A program made the position numbers and the translations under genes. Positions 1 to 9,119 of a stretch of 64,000 nt of DNA are shown here, one piece after another (positions within the stretch are counted from its first letter, which is position 1; every line of letters begins with the position of its first letter). The notes under the pieces are model-generated. The model had not been told where the DNA came from and made no database searches. It saw nothing but the letters and a program-made list of their open reading frames with translations. The DNA comes from Chitinibacter sp. FCG-7. GTDB taxonomy: Bacteria; Pseudomonadota; Gammaproteobacteria; Burkholderiales; Chitinibacteraceae. Location: NCBI RefSeq assembly GCF_040047665.1, contig NZ_CP157355.1, positions 1,054,001 to 1,118,000 on the forward strand. Reading direction: 5' to 3'.

Positions 1-2
1 GT

Positions 3-326
3 CATCCACAAGCCATAATTGATTTGCTGCAACTGCCGGCCAAAACATTCCCGATTGCCGGGCTCGCACTGGGCCATATCCAGCACGATAGCCCGCTAAA
101 ACCACGCCTACCACGGGCCAGTTTTGTGCACCACGAACAGTATCAAAGCGCCGATTTGCGCCAGCATATTGACGCTTATGATGAAACGCTGGCGCAATTC
201 TGGCAAAGCATCGGGCGTGACGACGGTAAAATCTGGTCAGAAAATACCGCCCAAGTTTATCAAAGCATTTACTTTCCCGAAGTGGCTCCGACCGCAATGG
301 CGCAGGGTTTCAAGTTTAGCGCGTAA
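3..326 (+). CDS. NfsA-type NAD(P)H nitroreductase, C-terminal part (5' end outside window)
   Basis: The reading frame is already open at the window edge, so only about the last 107 residues are present. The piece AGLALGHI followed by KPRLPRASFVHHEQY matches the C-terminal region of oxygen-insensitive FMN nitroreductases of the NfsA/FRP family, where a xGLxLG turn is followed by a KPRLP segment and a helix ending the dimer interface. Such enzymes reduce nitroaromatics, quinones or flavins with NADPH in the cytoplasm. The FMN-binding N-terminal half lies outside the window, so the substrate cannot be judged. A hairpin without a T tract follows at 342-363. Confidence 0.75.
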   Translation, partial: HPQAIIDLLQLPAKTFPIAGLALGHIQHDSPLKPRLPRASFVHHEQYQSADLRQHIDAYDETLAQFWQSIGRDDGKIWSENTAQVYQSIYFPEVAPTAMAQGFKFSA

Positions 327-341
327 TTAAAGTCAGCCCGG

Positions 342-363
342 GGCGCTGGCGAATGCCAGCGCC
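342..363. terminator. Hairpin after nitroreductase gene (weak terminator)
   Basis: A perfect 9-bp stem (GGCGCTGGC / GCCAGCGCC) with a GAAT loop lies 15 bp after the stop codon. No T run follows, so intrinsic termination is uncertain. Confidence 0.35.
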
Positions 364-368
364 TCAAA

Positions 369-426
369 ATACCCTCAATGGTATATCTACCTAGGCAATG
401 ATTAACAATACCTACAAGCCCATACC
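369..426. repeat. Dispersed element copy 1 (GGTAT-N37-ATACC family)
   Basis: ATACC at 369, six bases, GGTAT at 380, then ATACC at 422, exactly 42 bp after the GGTAT start. The right end reads CTACAAGCCCATACCCCCTAG, close to the right end of the copies at 11437 and 60261. It sits in the gap between the nitroreductase and the aminotransferase. Confidence 0.75.
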
Positions 427-597
427 CCCTAGTTAAAATCATGCCAATACGCGCTTGAGCCATCAAGCTGCGACGCAAAAACGGACTGCAGCGTAAGGTG
501 CGCAGTCGTGCTAAAATCGACGCCGATCTTTTCCCCAAACCGCGGCAACCGCATGCACAGGCCTTTGCCCGGATACACTCAATTGATGGAGCATAGG

Positions 598-1800
598 ATG
601 ACATCCTCGATTTTCGCCGCCGTAGAAATGGCACCTCGCGACCCGATTCTGGGCCTGAACGAAGCGTTTAATGCCGACACCCGCAGCACCAAAGTGAATT
701 TGGGCGTAGGCGTTTACTACAACGACGAAGGCAAGATTCCTTTGCTCGCCGCGGTGAAAGAAGCGGAAAAAGCGCGTCTGGCAGCTCAGCCACCCCGCGG
801 CTACCAAGCCATTGAAGGCAACCCAGCTTACAACGCCGGCGTGCAAAACCTGCTGTTCGGCGCAGAGAGCGAATTGATCGCTGCGGGTCGCGTTGTAACG
901 GCTCAAGCTCTGGGCGGCACCGGCGCACTGAAAATCGGCGGCGACTTCCTGCAACGCCTGAACCCGAATGCAACCGTTTACATCAGCAACCCAAGCTGGG
1001 AAAACCACCGCGCGATTTTTGAATCGGCTGGCTTCAAAGTAGGCGATTATCCATACTACGACGCAAGCACTCGCGGCGTTGATTTCGCTGCAATGAAAGC
1101 CTTTTTGCTGGGTCTGGAAGCGGGCTCGGTCATCATTCTGCACGCTTGCTGCCACAACCCAACTGGCGCGGATATGTCTGACGCACAATGGGGCGAAGTG
1201 GTTGAAGCATGCCGCGAGCGTGGTCTGGTGCCATTCCTCGATATGGCTTACCAAGGTTTTGCTGAAGGCATCGATGCTGACTCAGTGGCGGTTAAAGCAT
1301 TCGCAGCGTCTGGCCTGCAATTCTTTATCTCTAGCTCGTTCTCAAAAAGCTTCTCTTTGTACGGCGAACGCGTAGGTGCGCTGTCAATCATCACTTCAAG
1401 CAAAGAAGAATCTGGCCGCGTATTGAGCCAGCTGAAACGCGTCATCCGCACCAACTACTCTAACCCACCGATCCACGGCGGCGCAGTCGTTGCTGCAGTG
1501 TTGGCGAGCCCGGAATTGCGCGCAATGTGGGAAGAAGAACTCGGCGGCATGCGTGTTCGCATCCGCGCAATGCGCTCTGGTTTGGTAGAAAAACTGGCTG
1601 CGCGCGGCGTGGCGCAAGACTTCTCATTCGTAACGCAACAGCGCGGCATGTTCTCATACACTGGCCTAACTGCTGATCAAGTTGAAAAACTGCGCGCAGA
1701 ATACGGCATTTACGCCGTATCAACTGGCCGCATCTGCCTGGCGGCGCTGAACGTGAACAACATCGACTACGTAGCGGATTCGATCGCGAAAGTGCTGTAA
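598..1800 (+). CDS. Aromatic amino acid / aspartate aminotransferase (class I, PLP)
   Basis: A 400-residue protein of the usual length for the AspC/TyrB family of homodimeric PLP enzymes, which move the amino group between aspartate, tyrosine or phenylalanine and 2-oxoglutarate. Visible signatures are the N-terminal PRDPILGLNEAF segment, the Asn of HNPTGAD that contacts PLP, the D-x-A-Y-Q-G-F pyridoxal contact and the lysine of SSSFSKSFSLYGERVG that forms the Schiff base. The ATG at 598 is preferred: it gives the family N-terminus and follows a purine-rich GGAG, whereas the upstream in-frame ATG at 508 would add an atypical 30 residues. A strong intrinsic terminator follows. AspC and TyrB specificity cannot be separated by eye. 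Confidence 0.92.
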   Translation: MTSSIFAAVEMAPRDPILGLNEAFNADTRSTKVNLGVGVYYNDEGKIPLLAAVKEAEKARLAAQPPRGYQAIEGNPAYNAGVQNLLFGAESELIAAGRVVTAQALGGTGALKIGGDFLQRLNPNATVYISNPSWENHRAIFESAGFKVGDYPYYDASTRGVDFAAMKAFLLGLEAGSVIILHACCHNPTGADMSDAQWGEVVEACRERGLVPFLDMAYQGFAEGIDADSVAVKAFAASGLQFFISSSFSKSFSLYGERVGALSIITSSKEESGRVLSQLKRVIRTNYSNPPIHGGAVVAAVLASPELRAMWEEELGGMRVRIRAMRSGLVEKLAARGVAQDFSFVTQQRGMFSYTGLTADQVEKLRAEYGIYAVSTGRICLAALNVNNIDYVADSIAKVL

Positions 1801-1826
1801 TTTCCGGCTCTGCAACCATTTGCCCC

Positions 1827-1850
1827 AAAGCCCGCCTTGTGCGGGCTTTT
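1827..1850 (+). terminator. Intrinsic terminator of aminotransferase gene
   Basis: AAAGCCCGC, a CTTGT loop and GCGGGCTTT followed by a T run, 26 bp after the stop codon. It overlaps an upstream GTG codon in frame with the next gene, which argues against that GTG as a start. Confidence 0.9.
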
Positions 1851-1893
1851 TTGTTTCTATACTGATTTGGCATACACCTTAGCGGTCACCATC

Positions 1894-4809
1894 ATGCCAT
1901 TCAGCAATCGCAATATTCCCCTGCACTTGCATATTTCCTACCTGTTCATCGGCCTGATATTGGCTTTTGCACTGCTGGTGGGCATCGTGTTGTTTGGCAA
2001 AATGAGCAAGGAAGCACTGGATGCGACCAACCAGCGCTATGAAATGATCGGCAAAATGGCCGCCACCAGCGTGCTCGGCGTTTATCAGCCGACCAAAACA
2101 TTTGTCGAAATTTTTGCCCATCATCGCATCACACGAGCCAGCACGCTGGAAGAACGCGTAGAAAGCCTGAGGTATCTAACTACAGCCCTTGATAGTATTG
2201 AGCCAGCGATCTCTACCTACATAGGGTATGAGAGTGGCGAGTTTTTTATGGTCAGAAAATGGCAGGAAAGCCCACTGCTCAGACAAAAGCTCAATCCACC
2301 CGCCAAAACGAGCTGGGTGATTCAGAGCGTCAACCTGCGGGGCAATATCATGCAGGGCGAATATCGCTACTACGACGGGCAGCTCAATGAGCTGGAACGC
2401 CGCATCGATCCAGACTACCAGTTCGACCCCCGCCCGCGTCCGTGGTATGTCAGCGGCTGGCAATCCCCCGATAGCGCAATTGCCACTGATCCGTATTATT
2501 TTGCGACCAGCGAAACAGTCGGCTTGAGCTATTCAAAAAAAGCAGCAGGTGAAAAAGCAGTCGTGGCGATGGATATCCAGATGACGCGCATCCAGCAAGC
2601 GCTGCAGCAAAAAATCACGCCCAATAGCCGCCTAGCACTGATCAACCCGCAAGAAGAAATCTTGTGTTGGCAGCTGGGGCAATCAATTAGCGGCATCCCC
2701 AAACTGCGCAAAAATGCCGACGGCAGCATGTCACTGCCCACCGTCAGCAATCAGGATGCGCGCGAACTCAAAGCCCTGCTGGCAGCTGAAGCCAACTACA
2801 GCCAGCACCCAGCTCCGCTGGATATTCATGGCGAAGAATGGCAAGGCTATATTGCCCGGATCGATATTCCCGGTGGCTCTCCACTACGCTTGCTGATTAC
2901 ATCGCCCCGGGCCGAGTTGCTCGAAACGGTCACCGCATCGCGTAATCAGGCCATGTTGATTTTTACCATCTTGCTATTAGCTGGCCTGGTGGCAGCGCTC
3001 AAATTTTCGCGCATGGCATCACAGCCATTGAAAGAGCTGAGTGAAGAAGCACAAAAAATAGAACAATTTGATTTTGAGTCCCCCATTGAAATGAAGTCGC
3101 GCATTACCGAGGTACTGGACCTAGCGCATGCCATGAACAATATGAAATCAACAATCAATTCATTTCTGGATTTATCCACCAGCCTGGCTTCCGAGACCAA
3201 CTTTGAACGCCTGCTTGAACGCGTGCTTAACGAGCTCTCGGATATCGCCGGTGCCAAAGGAGGGGCGATTTATCTGCCAGAAACCAATCCTCAATTACTC
3301 AAGGCCAAATTGGCCGTGATGGATGGCAGCCAGCTTGATATGGGCGAGCAAGCACTGATAATGCTTGATCACGATGAAACCGTGATCGCCCGGGCCGCCC
3401 GCAACGGCACCGTAATTGATCAGCTGGCGCCAGCAACATTACAGCAACTGCTTGGCTCGCACCCTGAGCTGAACAGCACCAATACAGCTATTACTGTTCC
3501 ACTGAAAGATCGCAACAAAACACTGGTCGGCGTTATTCTCCTGCTGCTTCCAAACGGCAAAGTGGATACCGGGCGACAAGCCTTGATTGAGGCCATTTCT
3601 GGCAACGCTGCCGTCGCCATTGAAAATCAGCGCCTGATTCTGGAGCAAAAAACGCTGCTTGAAGCCTTTATCCAGCTGATTGCCGGGGCGATTGACGCCA
3701 AAAGTGCCTATACCGGCGGCCACTGCCAACGGGTTCCCGAATTAACCAAAATGCTGGCCCAAGCGGCTTGCGAACAAAAAGAAGGTCCGTATGCGACTTT
3801 TGAGTTGAATGAAAATGAATGGGAAGAACTGCATATCGCCGCATGGCTACACGACTGTGGCAAGGTAACAACGCCAGAATACGTCGTCGACAAGGCCAGC
3901 AAGCTGGAAACTTTGTACGACCGTATCCACGAAATTCGCATGCGCTTTGAAGTTTTAAAAAGAGACGCAATCATTGAATACTGGCAGGCCCTCTCGGCAG
4001 GCGGTGAAGAAAACAGCCTTGCAGCCCAACGCGATGCACAATTGACCAGCCTGGATGAAGATTTTGCCTTCGTTGCCGCGTGCAATGAAGGGGGCGAATA
4101 TATGGCTGCGGAAAAAATCTGCCGCCTGCAGCAAATCGCCGGCAAAACCTGGCTGCGTACCCTATCAGACCGGATCGGCATCGCCCACGAAGAAAAAGAG
4201 CGCAAAGAACGCAGCCCGGAACCAGCCCTGCCAACGCTGGAGCCATTATTGGCCGACAAAGCCGAGCACTTGATTACTCGTAGTACCAAAGAGCAAATGC
4301 CAGCAAGTAACCCTTGGGGTTTCAAAGTCAAAGTGCCCGAATATCTCTATAACCGGGGCGAGCTTTACAATTTATGCGTCACCCGCGGCACGCTATCGGA
4401 AGAGGAGCGCTATAAGATCAATGAGCACATCATCCAGACCATTATCATGCTGGAAAAACTCCCCTTCCCCCGACATCTATCGCGCGTTCCCGAGATCGCC
4501 GGTGGACACCATGAAAAAATGAACGGGACAGGCTACCCCAAACGCCTGCTTCGCGATGAAATGAGCATCCCGGCGCGCATGATGGCCATCGCCGATATTT
4601 TTGAAGCACTCACTGCCGTGGACAGACCTTATAAAAAAGGAAAACAGCTCTCGGAAACTATCCGGATCATGGCTGAAATGAAAAAAGGCCAGCATATTGA
4701 TGCTGACCTTTTCTCGCTGTTTTTGCGCTCAGGCGTCTATCTGCAATACGCCCGGCGCTATATGAAACCCGAGCAAATCGATGAAGTTGATATCAAACAG
4801 TATTTATAA
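1894..4809 (+). CDS. Membrane sensor with CACHE, HAMP, GAF and HD-GYP domains
   Basis: A 971-residue sensor. A membrane helix (about 13-35), a long periplasmic CACHE-like domain with the RPRPWYVSG sequence typical of dCACHE, a second membrane helix (about 354-372), a HAMP-like linker, a GAF-like domain (about 445-605) and a C-terminal HD-GYP domain. The HD pair is in AWLHDCGKV (about residue 652) and the second motif in HHEKMNGTGYP (about 872-882). HD-GYP enzymes hydrolyse cyclic di-GMP. The two motifs are about 225 residues apart, far more than the usual 60-70, because a charged, partly coiled segment is inserted. The start at ATG 1894 avoids the terminator. The ligand sensed is unknown. Confidence 0.88.
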   Translation: MPFSNRNIPLHLHISYLFIGLILAFALLVGIVLFGKMSKEALDATNQRYEMIGKMAATSVLGVYQPTKTFVEIFAHHRITRASTLEERVESLRYLTTALDSIEPAISTYIGYESGEFFMVRKWQESPLLRQKLNPPAKTSWVIQSVNLRGNIMQGEYRYYDGQLNELERRIDPDYQFDPRPRPWYVSGWQSPDSAIATDPYYFATSETVGLSYSKKAAGEKAVVAMDIQMTRIQQALQQKITPNSRLALINPQEEILCWQLGQSISGIPKLRKNADGSMSLPTVSNQDARELKALLAAEANYSQHPAPLDIHGEEWQGYIARIDIPGGSPLRLLITSPRAELLETVTASRNQAMLIFTILLLAGLVAALKFSRMASQPLKELSEEAQKIEQFDFESPIEMKSRITEVLDLAHAMNNMKSTINSFLDLSTSLASETNFERLLERVLNELSDIAGAKGGAIYLPETNPQLLKAKLAVMDGSQLDMGEQALIMLDHDETVIARAARNGTVIDQLAPATLQQLLGSHPELNSTNTAITVPLKDRNKTLVGVILLLLPNGKVDTGRQALIEAISGNAAVAIENQRLILEQKTLLEAFIQLIAGAIDAKSAYTGGHCQRVPELTKMLAQAACEQKEGPYATFELNENEWEELHIAAWLHDCGKVTTPEYVVDKASKLETLYDRIHEIRMRFEVLKRDAIIEYWQALSAGGEENSLAAQRDAQLTSLDEDFAFVAACNEGGEYMAAEKICRLQQIAGKTWLRTLSDRIGIAHEEKERKERSPEPALPTLEPLLADKAEHLITRSTKEQMPASNPWGFKVKVPEYLYNRGELYNLCVTRGTLSEEERYKINEHIIQTIIMLEKLPFPRHLSRVPEIAGGHHEKMNGTGYPKRLLRDEMSIPARMMAIADIFEALTAVDRPYKKGKQLSETIRIMAEMKKGQHIDADLFSLFLRSGVYLQYARRYMKPEQIDEVDIKQYL

Positions 4810-4864
4810 AAATATAAAGCATCCAAGCTCGCTATTGGCACATCTCACAGGGTACGGCGTGCGC

Positions 4865-5404
4865 CTAATGGGCTGCTCCGGGTGATTTTTTGGCTTTTTG
4901 CAAACATTCACGCCATTTTGTCGCCGTTGCTGCCGAGCTACCATCAACCACACAATCTCCAGCCTTCAAACGCAGATAATCAACCCCAGCATCCCCCGAA
5001 CCTGCCACTTCGGACTCACTTTGACCTGCGGCAGCCGGAGTGCTTTTCTCCACCGATTCGGCCTTGCGCTCCAGACTTTTTATTTTGCTTTCCAGATCCG
5101 AAACATGATCCTGCTTGGCACGCAGATCGATTTTAAGTTCTTTCAGCTCTTTATCCAGTTCTTCATTGCGCTCCAAAACACCGGAAAGGCTATCTTTGAG
5201 CTTCCCGATCTGCTCCAGATAGAATTTTTTCTCAAAATGGCGCTTGGCCATGCCAATAGCAACGCCGGCGAGCAAAGAAAAAAGCAAAGAGATCACTACT
5301 GCCGCAATAATCAGATGAAGACGATATTGCACCAATAAATTAGGGCGGGATTGCGGCGGTTCATCAACAGGGGAAGGCGTAGCAGCTACGGCATCATCCG
5401 ACAT
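4865..5404 (-). CDS. Single-pass membrane protein with periplasmic coiled coil, function unknown
   Basis: A 179-residue protein that I do not recognise. It has a short proline-rich cytoplasmic tail (about 1-26), one strong membrane helix (about 30-52), a long charged heptad-like coiled coil (about 60-115, rich in Lys, Glu and Leu) and a C-terminal Ala/Ser/Gly-rich part with two cysteines (GDCVV and WRECL). The ATG at 5404 is chosen because GGAG lies seven bases upstream; an in-frame ATG at 5416 lacks such a site. It is convergent with the HD-GYP gene. The architecture suggests a structural or scaffolding role in the envelope, but this is inference. Confidence 0.7.
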   Translation of the reverse strand: MSDDAVAATPSPVDEPPQSRPNLLVQYRLHLIIAAVVISLLFSLLAGVAIGMAKRHFEKKFYLEQIGKLKDSLSGVLERNEELDKELKELKIDLRAKQDHVSDLESKIKSLERKAESVEKSTPAAAGQSESEVAGSGDAGVDYLRLKAGDCVVDGSSAATATKWRECLQKAKKSPGAAH

Positions 5405-5500
5405 ACTCAACTCCATCACAGCAGATATAAAATAGGAGTTAGCATAATCGCGACAACAGCAAAGTACAAAAAAGAATAGTTTGCTGTGGAAAAGAAAAAA

Positions 5501-5520
5501 GGCTAGCTTGACAGCTAGCC
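5501..5520. terminator. Bidirectional terminator after tRNA-Asn pair
   Basis: GGCTAGCT, TGAC loop, AGCTAGCC, with an A-rich run on one side and TTTTT on the other, so it can act in both directions. It lies 8 bp after the 3' end of the second tRNA and upstream of the minus-strand membrane protein gene. Confidence 0.85.
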
Positions 5521-5528
5521 TTTTTATT

Positions 5529-5604
5529 TGGCTCCCCGACCTGGGCTCGAACCAGGGACACACGGATTAACAGTCCGTTGCTCTACCAACTGAGCTATCG
5601 GGGA
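5529..5604 (-). tRNA. tRNA-Asn (GTT), second copy of pair
   Basis: A 76-nt tRNA on the minus strand. Acceptor stem TCCCCGA/TCGGGGA, D-arm with AGCTCAGTTGGTAGAGC, anticodon loop CTGTTAA (anticodon GTT, asparagine), T-arm with GGTTCGAGCC, and an encoded CCA end. It is identical to the copy at 5667-5742. Confidence 0.97.
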
Positions 5605-5666
5605 ATTGATCTTTACAATCAAATCATTTAAGTTAGTAAGAATTAAAAACTTAAATATGGTAACTT

Positions 5667-5742
5667 TGGCTCCCCGACCTGGGCTCGAACCAGGGACACA
5701 CGGATTAACAGTCCGTTGCTCTACCAACTGAGCTATCGGGGA
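5667..5742 (-). tRNA. tRNA-Asn (GTT), promoter-proximal copy
   Basis: Identical in sequence to the copy at 5529-5604 and separated from it by 62 bp, so the two are probably cotranscribed from the promoter at 5758-5786. The anticodon loop CTGTTAA reads AAC/AAU, and CCA is encoded. Confidence 0.97.
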
Positions 5743-5757
5743 AGCGGTATGGGGCGT

Positions 5758-5786
5758 ATAATAGACGCCCCTAGCTGTTCCGTCAA
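5758..5786 (-). promoter_or_regulatory. Sigma70 promoter of the tRNA-Asn pair
   Basis: On the minus strand a TTGACG -35 box and a TATTAT -10 box are exactly 17 bp apart, with a GC-rich stretch between the -10 box and the tRNA 5' end at 5742. It lies within the 81-bp gap shared with the divergent AsmA-like gene. Confidence 0.85.
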
Positions 5787-5823
5787 GAAAAACCGTATAA
5801 ATTTATCGACGAAAATAAAACTC

Positions 5824-7107
5824 ATGTCTAAAAATATTCTGATCGGCTTTCTAGCAAGCACGGGCGTTGTTGCTGCAGCCCCGCTTTTTTTTCCATACTC
5901 AATCTTCAAAATCGATGTGGAATCAAAGCTTTCCATGCTGTCGAATACCAAAGCGCAGATCGGAGAAATATCATTCAATTACAGCCCGCAGCCTGAATTT
6001 ATTCTATCGAATGTCGTCCTTGATACGAGCGATACTGCCAGCATTGGCCAGATTTCAATTCCGCTAAGCACATACAATATACTCAACCTAGGCGACTCCA
6101 TCCGCGATATCACCCTAGCAAAAGCCCAGTTTTCCCGTGCATTTGCCATTGACCTCCCCAACCGCTTGCTGCCCAAGGCAGGCTCTGGGCTAAAAATAGG
6201 CAGGATCAATCTGGCAGACACCTCAGTCAAGCTGGAAAAGGGATTAATTGGGCCAGTTGATGGACAATTGCGCTTCAAAGCCGATGGCAGTATTGATGAT
6301 CTACTGATTACCTCCGATCAAGGCCGCGCAGAATTGCAAGTGCAGCCAGCAGAAGGTGATGCATTCAAAGTGCAATTGAACGCTAAAGGATGGCAACTGC
6401 CATTTGCTTATCCGGTACAGTTTGAATACCTCAAGCTCATTGGCACAGCCAACCGTGAAGGCATAGAGATAGCAGACATCCGGGCAGATTTGTACGGTGG
6501 CTTGGTCACGGGCAATGCCGTACTCAAATGGGATCAGGGCTGGAACCTGGCTGGGCAGCTGTTTAGCAAGAACATCCAGGCAGAACCATTTATTAAAGTA
6601 TTCAGCAATGTCACCCGCGCCAGCGGCAGGATGAACGCCGATGCACAATTTCGCTATCAGGCGGCAAACTACAATACTTTATTTAAGCAACCACAAATCA
6701 GTGGCCGCTTTATTATCCAAGACGGCATGCTCAGCAATTTTGACTTGGTTACACCATTGAAATCTCAAAGCCCTAGCGTGCAAAGCAGAGGAGGGCAAAC
6801 CAATTTCAACACCCTGTCCGGGGCTATTGCAATCAGCCACCAAAGTGTCCAGTTACGTCAGCTCTCACTGGATGCGGGCAAATTCCGCTCGCGAGGGGAT
6901 ATTGTTATCCGTGACAACAAAATTAGCGGCAATATTGCCTCGCAACTAGCGGCAGGCGCTGTCACAGCCAGCAATCAGCTGCAAGTGAGTGGTGCTTTAG
7001 ATGCACCAGAGCTACGCAGCGGCGGCGCTTATCGCCCTTCAAACGAAGCAGCCCCAACCACTGAAACGGTTCAGCCAGAAACCCAGCCTGCCAGCTCGGG
7101 CGAATAA
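5824..7107 (+). CDS. AsmA-like envelope protein
   Basis: A 427-residue protein with an N-terminal signal anchor (about 5-24) and a long beta-rich body. The region from about 270 to 400, with the repeated SGRFIIQDGMLSNFDL and LSLDAGKFRSRGDI patterns, looks like the C-terminal part of AsmA-type proteins, which are thought to bridge the periplasm and help move phospholipids to the outer membrane. It is shorter than classical AsmA (about 600 residues). The acidic, Pro/Thr-rich tail is probably disordered. The ATG at 5824 is the first that gives an N-terminal membrane helix, and the tRNA promoter faces away upstream. The assignment is from pattern resemblance only. Confidence 0.65.
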   Translation: MSKNILIGFLASTGVVAAAPLFFPYSIFKIDVESKLSMLSNTKAQIGEISFNYSPQPEFILSNVVLDTSDTASIGQISIPLSTYNILNLGDSIRDITLAKAQFSRAFAIDLPNRLLPKAGSGLKIGRINLADTSVKLEKGLIGPVDGQLRFKADGSIDDLLITSDQGRAELQVQPAEGDAFKVQLNAKGWQLPFAYPVQFEYLKLIGTANREGIEIADIRADLYGGLVTGNAVLKWDQGWNLAGQLFSKNIQAEPFIKVFSNVTRASGRMNADAQFRYQAANYNTLFKQPQISGRFIIQDGMLSNFDLVTPLKSQSPSVQSRGGQTNFNTLSGAIAISHQSVQLRQLSLDAGKFRSRGDIVIRDNKISGNIASQLAAGAVTASNQLQVSGALDAPELRSGGAYRPSNEAAPTTETVQPETQPASSGE

Positions 7108-7184
7108 TCTCGCTGCCGCGTCTCACAACGCGGAGCGTGATAAGATTGAGCGCACTTTATATTTCCAAACAGGAAGGCCTCAAT

Positions 7185-8204
7185 ATGACTTGGCTCGCTT
7201 CGATGGGCGCAATATTTTCAGCGACAAACCCGGCAATCATCACCTCGTTTGGCAATCCGGCCGCCGAGCTGCAAGCCTACACAGAACACACTGTGATTTG
7301 TCCACTGAGCCAGTTTGGCTTGATCCGCTTTAGCGGGGAAGAATCCCAGCCTTTCTTGCAAGGACAGCTATCTAGCGATATTCGCGCCTTGCAACGCGAC
7401 CAGATTCAATTTTCGAGCTACTCAACGCCCAAAGGCCGCATGCAAGCGAGCTTTTATGTCATCCGCCGCGGCGATGATTATCTGTTGCAAATCGCCGCCG
7501 AAATCCAGCCAGCCATTCAGAAGCGCTTGTCAATGTTTATTTTGCGCAGCAAAACCAAAGCCAGCGATGCCAGCAGCGAGCTGGGCTTGCTGGGCGTAGC
7601 TGGCAAACACGCTAAATCCACCATGATTCAAGTATTCGGCCAGGCTCCCGAGTCAATGCAGCTGATTGAGCAAGATGGCGTCCAGCTCATCGGCCTACCC
7701 AATGAGCACTATCAGATCTTGCTCGAACAAAATCAGACTGAGGCCATCTGGAATAGGCTAGTGGCCGCAGGTGTCCAACCCGCGGGCGAACCGATCTGGC
7801 GTCTGAGCGAAATCCAGGCCGGATCACCATGGATCACGGCAGCAACTCAGGAGGAATTTGTACCGCAAATGGCAAATCTTGAGCTGATTGGCGGCGTGAG
7901 CTTTACCAAAGGTTGCTATCCGGGTCAGGAAATTGTGGCCCGAACTCAATACCTAGGCAAACTCAAACGCCGCACCTACCGCATGCACGTTGACAGCCTC
8001 GACGCCGCCGCAGGACAGGATGTATTTAGTGCAGAAATGAATGGTCAACCCAGTGGCAAAATCATGCTGGCAGCCCCGGCACCGCAAGGCGGCATGGAAT
8101 TACTGGTCGTTGCCCAGATTGCCAGCCTTGAGCACGGCCTTCATCTAGGCGATGCAAATGGACCATTGCTGCACAACTTGGCACTCCCTTATGCCATGAA
8201 TTGA
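7185..8204 (+). CDS. ygfZ: YgfZ/GcvT-fold folate-binding protein
   Basis: A 339-residue protein with the family signature KGCYPGQEIVARTQYLG (about 244-260), whose cysteine is needed for function in E. coli YgfZ. The family binds tetrahydrofolate and supports iron-sulphur enzymes such as MiaB in the cytoplasm. The ATG at 7185 follows AGGAAGG at a seven-base distance and is preferred to a GTG at 7137. It is in a monocistronic setting upstream of fabI. Confidence 0.9.
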   Translation: MTWLASMGAIFSATNPAIITSFGNPAAELQAYTEHTVICPLSQFGLIRFSGEESQPFLQGQLSSDIRALQRDQIQFSSYSTPKGRMQASFYVIRRGDDYLLQIAAEIQPAIQKRLSMFILRSKTKASDASSELGLLGVAGKHAKSTMIQVFGQAPESMQLIEQDGVQLIGLPNEHYQILLEQNQTEAIWNRLVAAGVQPAGEPIWRLSEIQAGSPWITAATQEEFVPQMANLELIGGVSFTKGCYPGQEIVARTQYLGKLKRRTYRMHVDSLDAAAGQDVFSAEMNGQPSGKIMLAAPAPQGGMELLVVAQIASLEHGLHLGDANGPLLHNLALPYAMN

Positions 8205-8214
8205 TATTTAAGCT

Positions 8215-8220
8215 TATAAT
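8215..8220 (+). promoter_or_regulatory. Candidate -10 box for fabI
   Basis: A perfect TATAAT, 34 bp before the fabI start, in the short gap after ygfZ. I see no good -35 hexamer at 17 bp, so this is a tentative call. Confidence 0.35.
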
Positions 8221-8253
8221 CGCCCGATTGTTGATATTCGAGGACTATGCCCC

Positions 8254-9042
8254 ATGGGGTTTCTCGCTAATAAAAAGATTTTGATTACTGGTCTTCTGTC
8301 TGATCGCTCAATCGCCTATGGCATTGCGCAAGCCTGTCACCGCGAAGGCGCTGAGCTGGCATTTACTTATGTCGGCGAAGACTTGAAAGATCGCGTAGTC
8401 AAGCTGGCGTCTCACTTCAACTCCAGCATTGTGCTGCCATGTGATGTGGCCAGCGATGAGCAGATTGGTGATTTGTTTGTCGAGCTGGCCAAACACTGGC
8501 CAAGCTTTGACGGCTTGGTTCATTCAATTGGCTTTGCACCACGCGATGCGCTTAAAGGTGATTACCTTGACGCGGTAACACGTGAAAACTTTGCGATTGC
8601 ACACGACATCAGCTCGTACAGCTTTGCCGCCTTGGCCAAAGCTGCGCGTCCAATGCTGAATGAACGTGCTTCACTGGTCACGATGTCGTATCTGGGCGCA
8701 GAGCGCGCCATTCCAAACTACAACGTGATGGGTCTGGCCAAAGCCAGCCTAGAAGCGAATGTACGTTACATGGCCGCTTCCTTGGGCACCAGCAAAGAAA
8801 TTCGTGTGAACGGCGTGTCGGCTGGCCCGATCAAGACTTTGGCGGCTGCAGGCATTGCCAACTTCGGCAAATTGCTGAAAGGTGCCGCCGATGCTACCCC
8901 AGCCAAGCGCAATGTCACGCAAGAAGAAGTCGGCAATGTCACAGCCTTCCTGCTCTCTGACTTGGCCTCTGGCATGACTGGCGAAATCTTGCACGTTGAC
9001 GTGGGCTTCTTTATCGGCGCAGGCGCATTGGCTAGCGAATAA
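8254..9042 (+). CDS. fabI: Enoyl-[acyl-carrier-protein] reductase (NADH)
   Basis: A 262-residue short-chain dehydrogenase almost collinear with E. coli FabI. It performs the last step of each fatty-acid elongation cycle, reducing trans-2-enoyl-ACP with NADH. Visible are the N-terminal [13 protein letters not shown] with a Ser-Ile-Ala-Tyr cofactor loop, VHSIGFAP, the catalytic [18 protein letters not shown] in which Tyr-x6-Lys is complete, and the AGPIKTLAA substrate loop. A GAGG lies ten bases before the ATG. A strong terminator follows. Confidence 0.97.
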   Translation: MGFLANKKILITGLLSDRSIAYGIAQACHREGAELAFTYVGEDLKDRVVKLASHFNSSIVLPCDVASDEQIGDLFVELAKHWPSFDGLVHSIGFAPRDALKGDYLDAVTRENFAIAHDISSYSFAALAKAARPMLNERASLVTMSYLGAERAIPNYNVMGLAKASLEANVRYMAASLGTSKEIRVNGVSAGPIKTLAAAGIANFGKLLKGAADATPAKRNVTQEEVGNVTAFLLSDLASGMTGEILHVDVGFFIGAGALASE

Positions 9043-9060
9043 GCTTAGCGTTTACTCATA

Positions 9061-9088
9061 AAAAAGCCCGCTTCATTGCGGGCTTTTT
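9061..9088. terminator. Bidirectional terminator between fabI and fliD-like gene
   Basis: AAAAAGCCCGC, TTCATT loop, GCGGGCTTTTT. The A-rich and T-rich flanks let it serve both the plus-strand fabI and the convergent minus-strand gene. Confidence 0.92.
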
Positions 9089-9119
9089 TATTACCACCGT
9101 ATGTATATGGCTGAACACC

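Noticed and set aside
511-1254. Long open frame on the minus strand of the aminotransferase gene
   Set aside because: It is antisense to a clear family member, has no recognisable domain and reflects codon bias of the real gene.
2171-2217. GGTAT with CTACC 42 bp later as a further element copy
   Set aside because: It has a mismatch, lies in conserved coding sequence and lacks the N6 palindrome; many such one-mismatch pairs are expected by chance.
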